Assembly (NCBI GenBank): GCA_910585265.1 | Contig: CAJUCA010000099.1 | Location: forward strand, 1-6,814 | Direction: 5' to 3' | From: an uncultured Oscillospiraceae bacterium | Lineage (GTDB): Bacteria; Bacillota; Clostridia; Oscillospirales; Oscillospiraceae | DNA: 6,814 bases | In this document: one piece after another, positions 1-6,170 of the stretch | Numbering within the stretch: position 1 is the first letter of the stretch | Layout: each line of letters starts with the position of its first letter | Notes under the pieces: generated by a model | What the model saw: the letters and a program-made list of their open reading frames with translations, nothing else | Database searches by the model: none | What the model was told of the DNA's origin: nothing | Made by a program: the position numbers and the translations under genes

Positions 1-80
1 ACCCTCATCCGCCACGGCTTCGCCGTGCCACCTTCCCCCTAAAAGGGGGAAGGCTTGCCGCAGCTCGCCGCGGCAGCAAA
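1..80. repeat. Cluster of three hairpins, probable dispersed intergenic repeat (left end cut by window)
   Basis: Three inverted repeats lie back to back. CACGGC (13-18) pairs with GCCGTG (22-27) around TTC. CCTTCCCCCT (31-40) pairs with AGGGGGAAGG (44-53) around AAA. TGCCGC (56-61) pairs with GCGGCA (70-75) around an 8-base loop. No reading frame here looks coding, and no promoter is evident before the gene at 107. The layout, a small GC hairpin followed by a C-run/G-run hairpin, resembles short REP-like elements I remember from many gut Oscillospiraceae genomes; that part is recollection, not a search. The second hairpin has no T-run after it, so it is not a standard terminator, although it could stabilise or process an mRNA end. 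Confidence 0.55.
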
Positions 81-106
81 TCCTGACCCAAGGAGTCTGA
101 TTTACC

Positions 107-1321
107 ATGTCTGAGTGTTCCTTCCAGCCGCTGCTGTTCGGCGGTGATATCAATGTATACAGCGTGGCCCGGGCCTTCCATGAGGCGTATGGGGTCAGGA
201 GCATCGCCTTCGGCAAGTTTGTCTCCTTCCCCTGCGCCTACAGCTCCATCATCGACTACCGCCCCTGCCTGGAGAACGAGGACCCGGAGGTGTTCCTGCA
301 AAACGTGAAGAACGTGGCGGCGGAATGCCCGGACAGGACGGTGCTGGTCATCGGCTGCGGGGACAGCTATGTGAAGCTGGCGGCCCACCTGAAGGACCGG
401 TTCCCCTCCAACGTGAAGTGTAACTATATCAGCGGGGAGCTGATGGACAGGCTCACCGACAAGGAGCAGTTCTACGCCCTGTGCGATCAGTACGGCATCG
501 ACCACCCCGCCACCTTTGTGTACTCCGGGGAGATGGGCCACAACATCACCTTGCCCTGGGGCCCGCCCTACGTGGCCAAGCCCGCCGACGGGGTGGCCTA
601 CTGGGCCACGGGGCACAACGAGCTGAAAAAGGTGTATATCTGCCAAAGCTGGGAGGAGCTGCTGGCCGCGCTGGACGAGGTGTACGCCGCGGGCTATCCG
701 GGCAAGATGATCCTACAGGAGTTCATCCCCGGGGACGACAGCTATATGCGGGTGCTCACCAACTACTCGGACACCCGCGGCAGGGTGAAGCTCATGTGCC
801 TGGGCCACGTGCTGCTGGAGGAGCACTCCCCCCACGGCATCGGCAACCACGCCGTCATTATCACCGAGCACGATGAGGGGCTGTGCGGCAGGATCCGGGG
901 GATGCTGGAGGACATCGGCTACGTGGGCTTCTCCAACTTCGACATCAAGTACGACCAGCGGGACGGGAAGTACAAGGCCTTCGAGATCAACACGCGGCAG
1001 GGCCGCAGCAATTACTACGTCACCGGATCGGGCCACAACATCGCCCGCTATCTGGTGGGCGACCTGGTGGAGGGGAAGGATCTGCCCCTGACGGTGGTGG
1101 AAAGCCGCTCCCTGTGGCGGATGCTGCCCCGGCGGCTGGCCTTCAGGTTCATCCCCAAACGGTACCACCAGGAGCTGCGGGCCCTGATCCGGGCGGGGGC
1201 CGACCGCCACTCCATGGAGTACCGGCCCGACTACACCGCCAAGCGGATCTGGCGGATCTGGAAAAACCACATCGGCTGTTACGTGCGGTTCAACAAATAC
1301 TGCAAGAAGCCGGAAGGGTAG
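107..1321 (+). CDS. ATP-grasp amino acid ligase, D-aspartate ligase (Asl)-like
   Basis: This 404-residue cytoplasmic protein closely matches, from memory, the E. faecium D-aspartate ligase Asl_fm. That enzyme uses ATP to form an acyl phosphate on D-Asp and joins it to the epsilon-amine of L-Lys in the peptidoglycan precursor. Shared features are the N-terminal GGDINVYSVARAF block (12-24), VIGCGD (81-86), the ATP-grasp lysine in YVAKPADG (155-162, K158), LQEFIPGDDSYMRVL (203-217), GIGNHAVI (244-251), FDIKYD (278-283) and the metal-binding FEINTRQGRS (292-301, with E293 and N295). Length is close to the family's. The Shine-Dalgarno AAGGAG (90-95) lies 11 bases before the ATG, slightly far. The next genes encode a racemase and a MurE-like ligase, which fits D-Asp incorporation into the cell wall. 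ATP-grasp fold and Asl family are well supported; D-Asp as the actual substrate is inference, because relatives may use another amino acid. Confidence 0.85.
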   Translation: MSECSFQPLLFGGDINVYSVARAFHEAYGVRSIAFGKFVSFPCAYSSIIDYRPCLENEDPEVFLQNVKNVAAECPDRTVLVIGCGDSYVKLAAHLKDRFPSNVKCNYISGELMDRLTDKEQFYALCDQYGIDHPATFVYSGEMGHNITLPWGPPYVAKPADGVAYWATGHNELKKVYICQSWEELLAALDEVYAAGYPGKMILQEFIPGDDSYMRVLTNYSDTRGRVKLMCLGHVLLEEHSPHGIGNHAVIITEHDEGLCGRIRGMLEDIGYVGFSNFDIKYDQRDGKYKAFEINTRQGRSNYYVTGSGHNIARYLVGDLVEGKDLPLTVVESRSLWRMLPRRLAFRFIPKRYHQELRALIRAGADRHSMEYRPDYTAKRIWRIWKNHIGCYVRFNKYCKKPEG

Positions 1322-1412
1322 CGTGTACGTGTATGTCCCTCCCGGGGAACAGGAAGCACATCGGAACGGCGGGAGGGGCAGGCCCCTCCCCTACAGCCTG
1401 TATTAAAAAAGG
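1322..1412. repeat. Intergenic hairpin element between ligase and racemase genes
   Basis: This gap of about 90 bases is not coding. It contains a strong inverted repeat, GGGAGGGG (1371-1378), loop CAGG, CCCCTCCC (1383-1390), flanked by GGAACGGC on the left and CTACAG on the right. The flanks and C/G-run stem recall a widespread intergenic motif in gut Oscillospiraceae that reads GTAGGGG...CCCGTTCC on the other strand; this is recollection only. There is no T-run after the stem, so it is not a classical terminator, but it could attenuate or process the transcript between the two genes. No convincing promoter is visible: TATTAA at 1401-1406 lacks a -35 partner. Confidence 0.5.
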
Positions 1413-1421
1413 ATGCCAATG

Positions 1422-2129
1422 ATGAAACAAGAATCAAAATTAGGGGTGCTGGGCGGCATGGGGCCCCAGGCCACCCAGGTGTTCTACCAGTTCGTGCTGG
1501 ACCGCACCGACGCCGCCCGGGACCAGGACCACCTGCCCGCCGTGATCCTCTCCGACACCGGGATACCCGACCGCACCGCCGCCATCCTCTCCGGCGACAC
1601 GGAGGGGCTGTACCAGCGTCTGCTGGCGGACGCCCGGACGCTGGCGGACTGCGGCTGCACGGCCCTGGCCATCCCCTGCAACACCTCCCACTACTTCGCC
1701 GACCGGCTCCAGGGGGAGATCGGGGTGCCCATCATCCATATGCTGCGGGAGACGGCCAAGCTGCTGGCGGCCCAGGGGAAAAAACGCCCCGGCATCCTGG
1801 GCACCGACGGCACCATCCGCACGGGGCTTTACCAGCGGGAGTGCGCCGCCTTCGGCCTGGAGGCGGCAGTCCCGGACCGGGAGTCCCAGACCCTGGTGAT
1901 GTCCATCATCTACGACGAGATCAAGCAGGGGGAGAAGGGCAGCCGGGACAAGTTCGCCCACATCGACCGGGCCATCCGGGGGCTGGGGTGCGACTGCGCC
2001 ATCCTGGCCTGCACCGAGCTGTCCGTGTTCTCCACCTACCATCCCCTGCCCCCCTTTTACGTGGACGCCATGATGGTGCTGGCGGAGCGGGCGGTGGAGG
2101 CCTGCGGCTATCCCCTGCGCAACATTTGA
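1422..2129 (+). CDS. Aspartate/glutamate racemase family amino acid racemase
   Basis: A cofactor-independent amino acid racemase of the Asp/Glu/hydantoin family (aspartate racemase/YgeA-RacX group), which interconverts L- and D-amino acids with two cysteines acting as acid and base. Numbered from the upstream ATG at 1413, the first catalytic cysteine is C89 in PCNTSHYF and the second is C200 in ACTELS; the N-terminal LGGMGP (13-18) is typical. The length of about 235 residues is normal. Three in-frame ATGs lie close together (1413, 1419, 1422). AAGG (1409-1412) abuts the first, so 1419 or 1422 is the likelier start, and 1422 has the best spacing. The ligase and MurE neighbours suggest it supplies D-Asp, as the racemase beside Asl does in E. 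faecium. Substrate is inferred: the family also contains broad-specificity and D-Glu enzymes. Confidence 0.85.
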   Translation: MKQESKLGVLGGMGPQATQVFYQFVLDRTDAARDQDHLPAVILSDTGIPDRTAAILSGDTEGLYQRLLADARTLADCGCTALAIPCNTSHYFADRLQGEIGVPIIHMLRETAKLLAAQGKKRPGILGTDGTIRTGLYQRECAAFGLEAAVPDRESQTLVMSIIYDEIKQGEKGSRDKFAHIDRAIRGLGCDCAILACTELSVFSTYHPLPPFYVDAMMVLAERAVEACGYPLRNI

Positions 2130-2147
2130 GGCTGGGAGGGTTTACCC

Positions 2148-3659
2148 ATGGATTTGACCCGGTTCCCCCTGGGGGACTACTGTAAGCTGCTGGACGGGCT
2201 GGGACTGCTGTCCGGCCCCCTCCCGGCGGGGCTGGATATGGGGCGGACGGTGGAGCTGGTGTCCTGCAATTCCCGGGAGGCGGTCCCCGGCACCCTGTTC
2301 CTGTGCAAGGGGGCCCATTTCAAGGCGGACTATCTGGCGGACGCCGCCCGCCGGGGGGCCTTCGCCTACGTGAGCGAGAGGCCCTACCCGGGGACGGGAC
2401 TGCCCTGCGTTCTGGTGAAGGATATGCGGCAGGCCATGGCCCGGCTGGCGGTGAAGTATTACAACGACCCCTCCGTCCGGCTCAAGGTCATCGGCATCAC
2501 CGGCACCAAGGGAAAGTCCACCACCGCCTACTACCTGAAGTCCGTCCTGGACGGATATCTGGCTCCCCGGCGGTGCGGGGTGATCTCGTCCATCGGCACC
2601 TATGACGGGGCGGAGGAGTTCGAGTCCCACCTCACCACCCCGGAGCCGCTGGACTTGCAGCGGCATTTTGCCAACGCCCTGGCCTCCGGGCTGGAGTACG
2701 TGGTGATGGAGGTGTCCTCCCAGGCGTTGAAGTACCACCGCACCCTGGGGACCCGCTTTGCCGCCGCCGCCTTTTTGAACATCGGCGCGGATCACATATC
2801 CCCCATCGAGCATCCGGATTTTGACGACTACTTCCATTCCAAGCTGAAGCTGTTCGCCCAGGCGGACCAGTGCTGCGTGAACCTGGACTGTGAGCACGCC
2901 GGGGAGATCCTGGAGGCCGCCCGGTCCGCCTGCCCCACGGTGTTCACCTTCTCCCGGCGGGACCCCGCCGCGTCGGTGTACGCCCACGACGTGCGCAAGG
3001 TGGGGGAGGACCTCCTGTTCCAGGCGGAGGGGGCGCGGCTGGGGGGGAACTACCGGCTGACCATGCCGGGTCTGTTCAACGTGGACAACGCCCTGGCCGC
3101 CATCGCCCTGTGCCAGGGGCTGGGCCTGCCGCCGGAGGCGGTGCGGACGGGGCTGGCCCAGGCCCGGGCCCCCGGCCGGATGGAGGTGTTCTCCAGCGCG
3201 GACGGGAATGTGACCGCCATTGTGGACTACGCCCACAACCGCATGAGCTTTGAGGCCCTGTTCCGCTCCACCGCCCAGGAGTATCCGGGGCGCAGGATTG
3301 TGGCGGTGTTCGGCTGTCCGGGGAAGAAGGCCCTGGACCGCCGCCGGGACCTGGGCCAGGTGGCGGGGCAGTACGCCGGCCTGGTGCTGCTCACCGAGGA
3401 GGACTCCGGGGAGGAGGACACCCTGTCCATCTGCCAGGAGATCGCGGAGCACGTGGCCTGTCCATGCCGGATCGAGCCAAACCGGGGGGAGGCCATCCGG
3501 CAGGCGGTGCTGTCCTGCCGGGAGCCGGCCGTGCTGCTCATCACCGGAAAGGGGGCGGAGACCCGGCAGAAGCGGGGGCTGGAGTATATCGACACCCCGT
3601 CGGATGTGGACTACGTCCGGGCCTTTCTTCAGGAATATGACGCGCGGCGGGGTCGCTGA
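2148..3659 (+). CDS. murE: MurE-like UDP-N-acetylmuramoyl-tripeptide synthetase, specificity uncertain
   Basis: A cytoplasmic Mur ligase of 503 residues that adds the third stem-peptide residue to UDP-MurNAc-L-Ala-D-Glu using ATP. The N-terminal uridine-binding domain includes ELVSCNSREAVPGTLFLCKG (36-55). The central ATPase domain has the P-loop GTKGKST (119-125), TTPEPLDLQ (163-171), MEVSSQAL (187-194), NIGADHISPIEH (211-222) and the presumed carbamylated lysine K232 in YFHSKLKLF. GLFNVDNAL (308-316) and DYAHN (360-364) lead into the C-terminal domain, which contains GKGAETRQ (467-474). GTKGK, CKGAHFK and DYAHN resemble the streptococcal L-Lys enzymes rather than meso-DAP enzymes, which usually have GTNGKT and DYAHTP. 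At the specificity loop it reads TEEDSGEED (416-424), matching neither DNPR nor the usual Lys-type loop. Shine-Dalgarno GGGAGGG (2134-2140) lies 7 bases before the ATG, and the racemase ends 18 bases upstream, so the two are probably co-transcribed. It may be a second MurE beside a dcw-cluster copy; that cannot be seen here. Confidence 0.85.
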   Translation: MDLTRFPLGDYCKLLDGLGLLSGPLPAGLDMGRTVELVSCNSREAVPGTLFLCKGAHFKADYLADAARRGAFAYVSERPYPGTGLPCVLVKDMRQAMARLAVKYYNDPSVRLKVIGITGTKGKSTTAYYLKSVLDGYLAPRRCGVISSIGTYDGAEEFESHLTTPEPLDLQRHFANALASGLEYVVMEVSSQALKYHRTLGTRFAAAAFLNIGADHISPIEHPDFDDYFHSKLKLFAQADQCCVNLDCEHAGEILEAARSACPTVFTFSRRDPAASVYAHDVRKVGEDLLFQAEGARLGGNYRLTMPGLFNVDNALAAIALCQGLGLPPEAVRTGLAQARAPGRMEVFSSADGNVTAIVDYAHNRMSFEALFRSTAQEYPGRRIVAVFGCPGKKALDRRRDLGQVAGQYAGLVLLTEEDSGEEDTLSICQEIAEHVACPCRIEPNRGEAIRQAVLSCREPAVLLITGKGAETRQKRGLEYIDTPSDVDYVRAFLQEYDARRGR

Positions 3660-3669
3660 GGCAAACGCG

Positions 3670-3699
3670 AAGGGAGCACCGCAGGCGCGGTGCTCCCTT
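3670..3699. terminator. Bidirectional terminator-like hairpin between convergent genes
   Basis: A perfect 13-bp inverted repeat: AAGGGAGCACCGC (3670-3682), loop AGGC, and its exact complement (3687-3699). It lies in the 56-base gap between the murE-like stop and the pulA stop, so it can serve both converging transcripts. The T-rich tail is weak on either side (TTACGTTAT on plus, a short TTT on minus), so termination efficiency is uncertain. Confidence 0.8.
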
Positions 3700-3715
3700 A
3701 CGTTATCCCTGTGCG

Positions 3716-5719
3716 TTATGCCTGTCCCTCCGGGAACTCCGGGGCGTCCGGCGGGGCCTCCCCCTCCAGCTCCGGCGGCTCGTCCCGGCGGCGGAGCAGC
3801 AGCATTCCGCTGCACCTGGGGACGGTTACCCAGCTCCCCTCCGTCCCGGCGGGGCGGTGCTGGTCGGCCCACTGGCCGTCCGCCCGGACAATCCAGCGGC
3901 CCCCGGGCAGCTCCATGTGGAAGTCCTCCCAGCAGGCGTTGTAGACGATGAGCAGCCGTTCCCCCTCCGGCCCGCCCCGGTCCAGCTGGAAGGAGACGGT
4001 GCCGGGACGGTGGACGGTCTGGTTGGTCACCCGGGCGGAGGCCTCCGCCGACTTGTCCAGCAGCCCCGGCAGGCCCCGGCGCAGCCGGATCAGGCCCCGG
4101 TAGTAGTCGGTAAGCCCCCCGAACCGCCACGCCCGCTCCCAGTCCAGCCGGTTCACCTCCGGGGAGGACTTGTAGCTGTTTCCGTCCCCCAGCTTGGTGC
4201 GGGCGAACTCCTCCCCCGCCTGGAGGAAGGGGGTGCCCAGGCTGGTGAAGCAGATGAAAGCCGCCAGCCTGTTCCGGGCCAGCACCTCCTCCCTGGGCTG
4301 GGCATAGGCCTCCGGGGCCACCTCCCCCGGGGTGATGGTGAGCAGCAGCTTGTCCCAGAGGGTATAGTTGTCGTGGCAGGACACGTAGTTGATGAGCTGG
4401 GACGGGTCCCTGGGGTTGAACTCCCAGGCCCCCTCCGGCCAGCCCGCGGCGGAGCTGAGCACGGCGTTTTCCATCCCATGGCCCCCGGTGACGAAGCCGG
4501 GCCCCCGGGCGTCGAAGCAGCTGCCCTTGACGGCGTCCCGGATCTTGTCGCAGAACACGGCGATGCCGGGGTTCAGCAGGGGCAGGTTGGCCATCAGCGC
4601 GGGGTGGGTGTCCGGCTCCATGGGGGAGTCCCCCGCCCGCCAGGGCTCGCCGTACAGCAGCTTTTCCCCGGGGCCGAACACCAGGTCCAGCTCCCGGCGG
4701 ATGCGGTTCACCAGCTCCACCGTCATCAGGCCCATCAGGTCGAAGCGGAAGCCGTCGATGTGGTACTCCTTGGCCCAGTAGAGCACGGAGTTGGCGATAT
4801 AGTTATCCACCATGGCCCGCCCGGAGGCGATGTCGTTGCCGCAGCCCGAGCCGTTGGACAGCGCGCCGTTGGAGCGGCGGCGGTAGTAGCACCCCGGCGC
4901 GCTGCGCTCCAGCCAGGAGTCGGTGTAGTAGGTGTGGTTATACACCACGTCCATCACCACCCGCAGGCCGTTTTTGTGGAGGGCCTGGATCATCTCCTTG
5001 CACTCCCGGATCCGGGCGGGCCCGTCGGAGGGGTCCAGGGCGTAGCTCCCCTCGGGGACGTTGTAGTTCATCGGGTCGTAGCCCCAGTTGAACTGGCCGT
5101 CGTCCCCGCCCTCGTCCACGGTGGCGTAGTCGGCGATGGGCAGGAGCTGGACGTGGGTGACTCCCAGGTCCTTCAGGTGGGCCATGCACAGGGGAATCCG
5201 GCCCTCCCGGTCCCGCCAGGAGAAGGCCTTGAACTTGCCCCGGTACTCCGGCGGCACGCCGCTGTCCGGGTGGTGGGAGAAGTCCTTCACGTGGAGCTCG
5301 TAGATCACAGGCTCCGGCGGGAGGGGGGGCGGCGCGTCCTGGGCCCAGCCCGCCGGGTTGGTGCGGGTCAGCTCCACCGCCATGCTCCGCAGTCCGTTGC
5401 GGCCGCAGGCCAGGGCGTAGGGGTCGGCGGTGCGGGCGGCCTGTCCCGCCGTCTCCACCTCAAAATCGTAGTAGGTGCCGTGGAGGTCCCCCTCCACCGC
5501 CGCCCACCACACCCCCCGGTCCCCCCGCTTCAGGGGGAGGGTGCGGAAGGCTTCGGAGGTATCGTCCCGGTAGAGGGACAGCTCCACCCGCTCCGCGTCC
5601 GGGCTCCACAGCCGGAACACGGTGCGGGCCTTAGCGCACACCGCGCCCAGGTCGTTGCCGTGGTACAGGTATTTTCCATCAAACCGTTTGCCATATCGGA
5701 TTCTCGTGGTGCTTTCCAC
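3716..5719 (-). CDS. pulA: Type I pullulanase (GH13 debranching enzyme with CBM48)
   Basis: An alpha-1,6-glucan debranching enzyme of 667 residues that cleaves branch points in glycogen, limit dextrins or pullulan-type oligosaccharides. There is no signal peptide, so it should act in the cytoplasm. An N-terminal CBM48-like beta domain (about 15-105, with FRLWSPDAERVEL) precedes the GH13 barrel (about 135-545) and a C-terminal beta domain (about 555-645). Visible motifs are FNWGYDP (210-216; type I pullulanases usually have YNWGYDP), DVVYNHT (257-263), DGFRFD with nucleophile D327, LLYGEPW with acid/base E358, and SCHDN with stabiliser D450. The start is GTG: AAGGGTGA (5726-5733) lies 6 bases upstream and an in-frame TGA 9 bases upstream excludes a longer form. 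A Pro/Glu-rich tail (646-667) follows the last beta domain. It is transcribed away from spo0A and converges on the murE-like gene. GlgX-type debranching is the main alternative, but the NWGYDP motif favours pullulanase. Confidence 0.93.
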   Translation of the reverse strand: MESTTRIRYGKRFDGKYLYHGNDLGAVCAKARTVFRLWSPDAERVELSLYRDDTSEAFRTLPLKRGDRGVWWAAVEGDLHGTYYDFEVETAGQAARTADPYALACGRNGLRSMAVELTRTNPAGWAQDAPPPLPPEPVIYELHVKDFSHHPDSGVPPEYRGKFKAFSWRDREGRIPLCMAHLKDLGVTHVQLLPIADYATVDEGGDDGQFNWGYDPMNYNVPEGSYALDPSDGPARIRECKEMIQALHKNGLRVVMDVVYNHTYYTDSWLERSAPGCYYRRRSNGALSNGSGCGNDIASGRAMVDNYIANSVLYWAKEYHIDGFRFDLMGLMTVELVNRIRRELDLVFGPGEKLLYGEPWRAGDSPMEPDTHPALMANLPLLNPGIAVFCDKIRDAVKGSCFDARGPGFVTGGHGMENAVLSSAAGWPEGAWEFNPRDPSQLINYVSCHDNYTLWDKLLLTITPGEVAPEAYAQPREEVLARNRLAAFICFTSLGTPFLQAGEEFARTKLGDGNSYKSSPEVNRLDWERAWRFGGLTDYYRGLIRLRRGLPGLLDKSAEASARVTNQTVHRPGTVSFQLDRGGPEGERLLIVYNACWEDFHMELPGGRWIVRADGQWADQHRPAGTEGSWVTVPRCSGMLLLRRRDEPPELEGEAPPDAPEFPEGQA

Positions 5720-5921
5720 AGGGCGTCACCCTTGATCGTTGTTATTTGGAGGCGAAGAGGGGGCTGGCTCCGCGCGTCCAGTGCAGTGAGCGTTGAACGC
5801 CCGTCTTTCCAGGCTCTGCCGTCCCGGGTGGAGGCTCCTGGAAATATCCGGCGTATTCCGGTAACTGCCGTCTGGCCCGGGGGGAATCTCCCCCGTCCGG
5901 CGTGTCCGGCTGTAAATGCAG
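5720..5921 (-). other. Probable long 5' leader of pulA, no assigned element
   Basis: If the promoter at 5928-5956 is the one used, the pulA mRNA begins near 5921 and has a leader of about 200 bases. This half of the intergenic region is G+C-rich, unlike the A+T-rich half next to spo0A. It holds an odd palindrome GCGTT-G-AACGC (5789-5799) and the distant arms TCCAGG and CCTGGA, too far apart to be convincing. I see no riboswitch, tRNA or T-box signature that I can name, and no frame with a credible ribosome binding site. Confidence 0.35.
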
Positions 5922-5927
5922 GGTTAC

Positions 5928-5956
5928 ATTTTACCACAAACCCCGGACGAACGCAA
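5928..5956 (-). promoter_or_regulatory. Putative sigma-A promoter of pulA with extended -10
   Basis: On the minus strand, TTGCGT (5951-5956) and TAAAAT (5928-5933) are separated by 17 bases. The -10 matches 5 of 6 consensus bases and carries the extended TGG just upstream (5934-5936), which compensates for a weak -35 (3 of 6). It lies in the only A+T-rich stretch upstream of pulA. The start point would be near 5921. Prediction by eye only. Confidence 0.5.
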
Positions 5957-6044
5957 ACACTTCTGCGGGCTTCGTGGAGAAAAAGCCGGGAATCCCTTGG
6001 GGCGCAGGGCTATGGAGAGGGAACAGGAAATAATTGGCAGTTCA

Positions 6045-6051
6045 CGTCGAA
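6045..6051 (+). promoter_or_regulatory. Possible Spo0A-binding 0A box
   Basis: CGTCGAA matches the B. subtilis 0A box TGTCGAA at 6 of 7 positions. It lies about 30 bases upstream of the predicted -35 of spo0A, a plausible place for autoregulation, which is known in B. subtilis. A 7-base match is weak evidence alone. Confidence 0.3.
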
Positions 6052-6080
6052 GAAAAAATTGCAAATATTGGAAATCTTTC

Positions 6081-6109
6081 TTGCCATGTGGAGGAAACTG
6101 TGGTATTTT
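6081..6109 (+). promoter_or_regulatory. Putative sigma-A promoter of spo0A with extended -10
   Basis: TTGCCA (6081-6086; 5 of 6 to TTGACA) is followed after exactly 17 bases by TATTTT (6104-6109; 4 of 6), with the extended TGG immediately before it (6101-6103). Transcription would start near 6116, giving a leader of about 55 bases to the ATG at 6171. Surrounding DNA is A+T-rich, as expected for a promoter. Confidence 0.6.
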
Positions 6110-6118
6110 AGTGATAAG
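6090..6118 (+). promoter_or_regulatory. Weak candidate sigma-H promoter overlapping the sigma-A promoter
   Basis: GGAGGAAAC (6090-6098) matches the sigma-H -35 pattern RNAGGAWWW at 8 of 9 positions. With an 11-base spacer the -10 position reads AGTGATAAG, where GATA replaces the expected GAAT. B. subtilis spo0A has a sigma-H promoter, which is why the match is worth recording. The poor -10 keeps confidence low. Confidence 0.2.
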
Positions 6119-6170
6119 GGAAAATTTGGAAGTTCAATCCCAAGGTCGATAAACGGAAAGGAACGATGAA

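Noticed and set aside
1..80. CRISPR array or tRNA at the left edge
   Set aside because: No regularly spaced direct repeats and no cloverleaf; the structure is three short inverted repeats.
713..1270. Antisense open frame within the ATP-grasp gene
   Set aside because: The same GC-bias artefact; the plus strand has the full set of ATP-grasp motifs.
1401..1406. TATTAA as a -10 of an internal promoter for the racemase
   Set aside because: The sequence 17 bases upstream is GCAGGC, with no resemblance to a -35 element.
2142..4130. Long open minus-strand frame opposite the murE-like gene and the pulA 3' end
   Set aside because: Antisense shadow of the GC-rich murE-like gene that crosses the terminator and an out-of-frame part of pulA; repetitive G/P/R/H composition and no recognisable domain.
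5808..5845. Possible large hairpin with TCCAGG/CCTGGA arms in the pulA leader
   Set aside because: Only 6 bp of stem around a loop of more than 20 bases with no consistent inner pairing.
5530..5937. Minus-strand frame overlapping the pulA 5' end and leader
   Set aside because: It begins inside the predicted pulA promoter and reads pulA in the wrong frame; no ribosome binding site or family resemblance.
5916..6152. Small plus-strand frame of about 78 codons before spo0A
   Set aside because: No Shine-Dalgarno before its ATG, and it runs through the predicted spo0A promoter with mixed, non-gene-like composition.
3857..6169. Very long open plus-strand frame opposite pulA
   Set aside because: It is the mirror of a strongly G/C-third-position gene, has low-complexity G/V/P/H-rich composition, matches no family I know, and the minus strand clearly encodes pullulanase.
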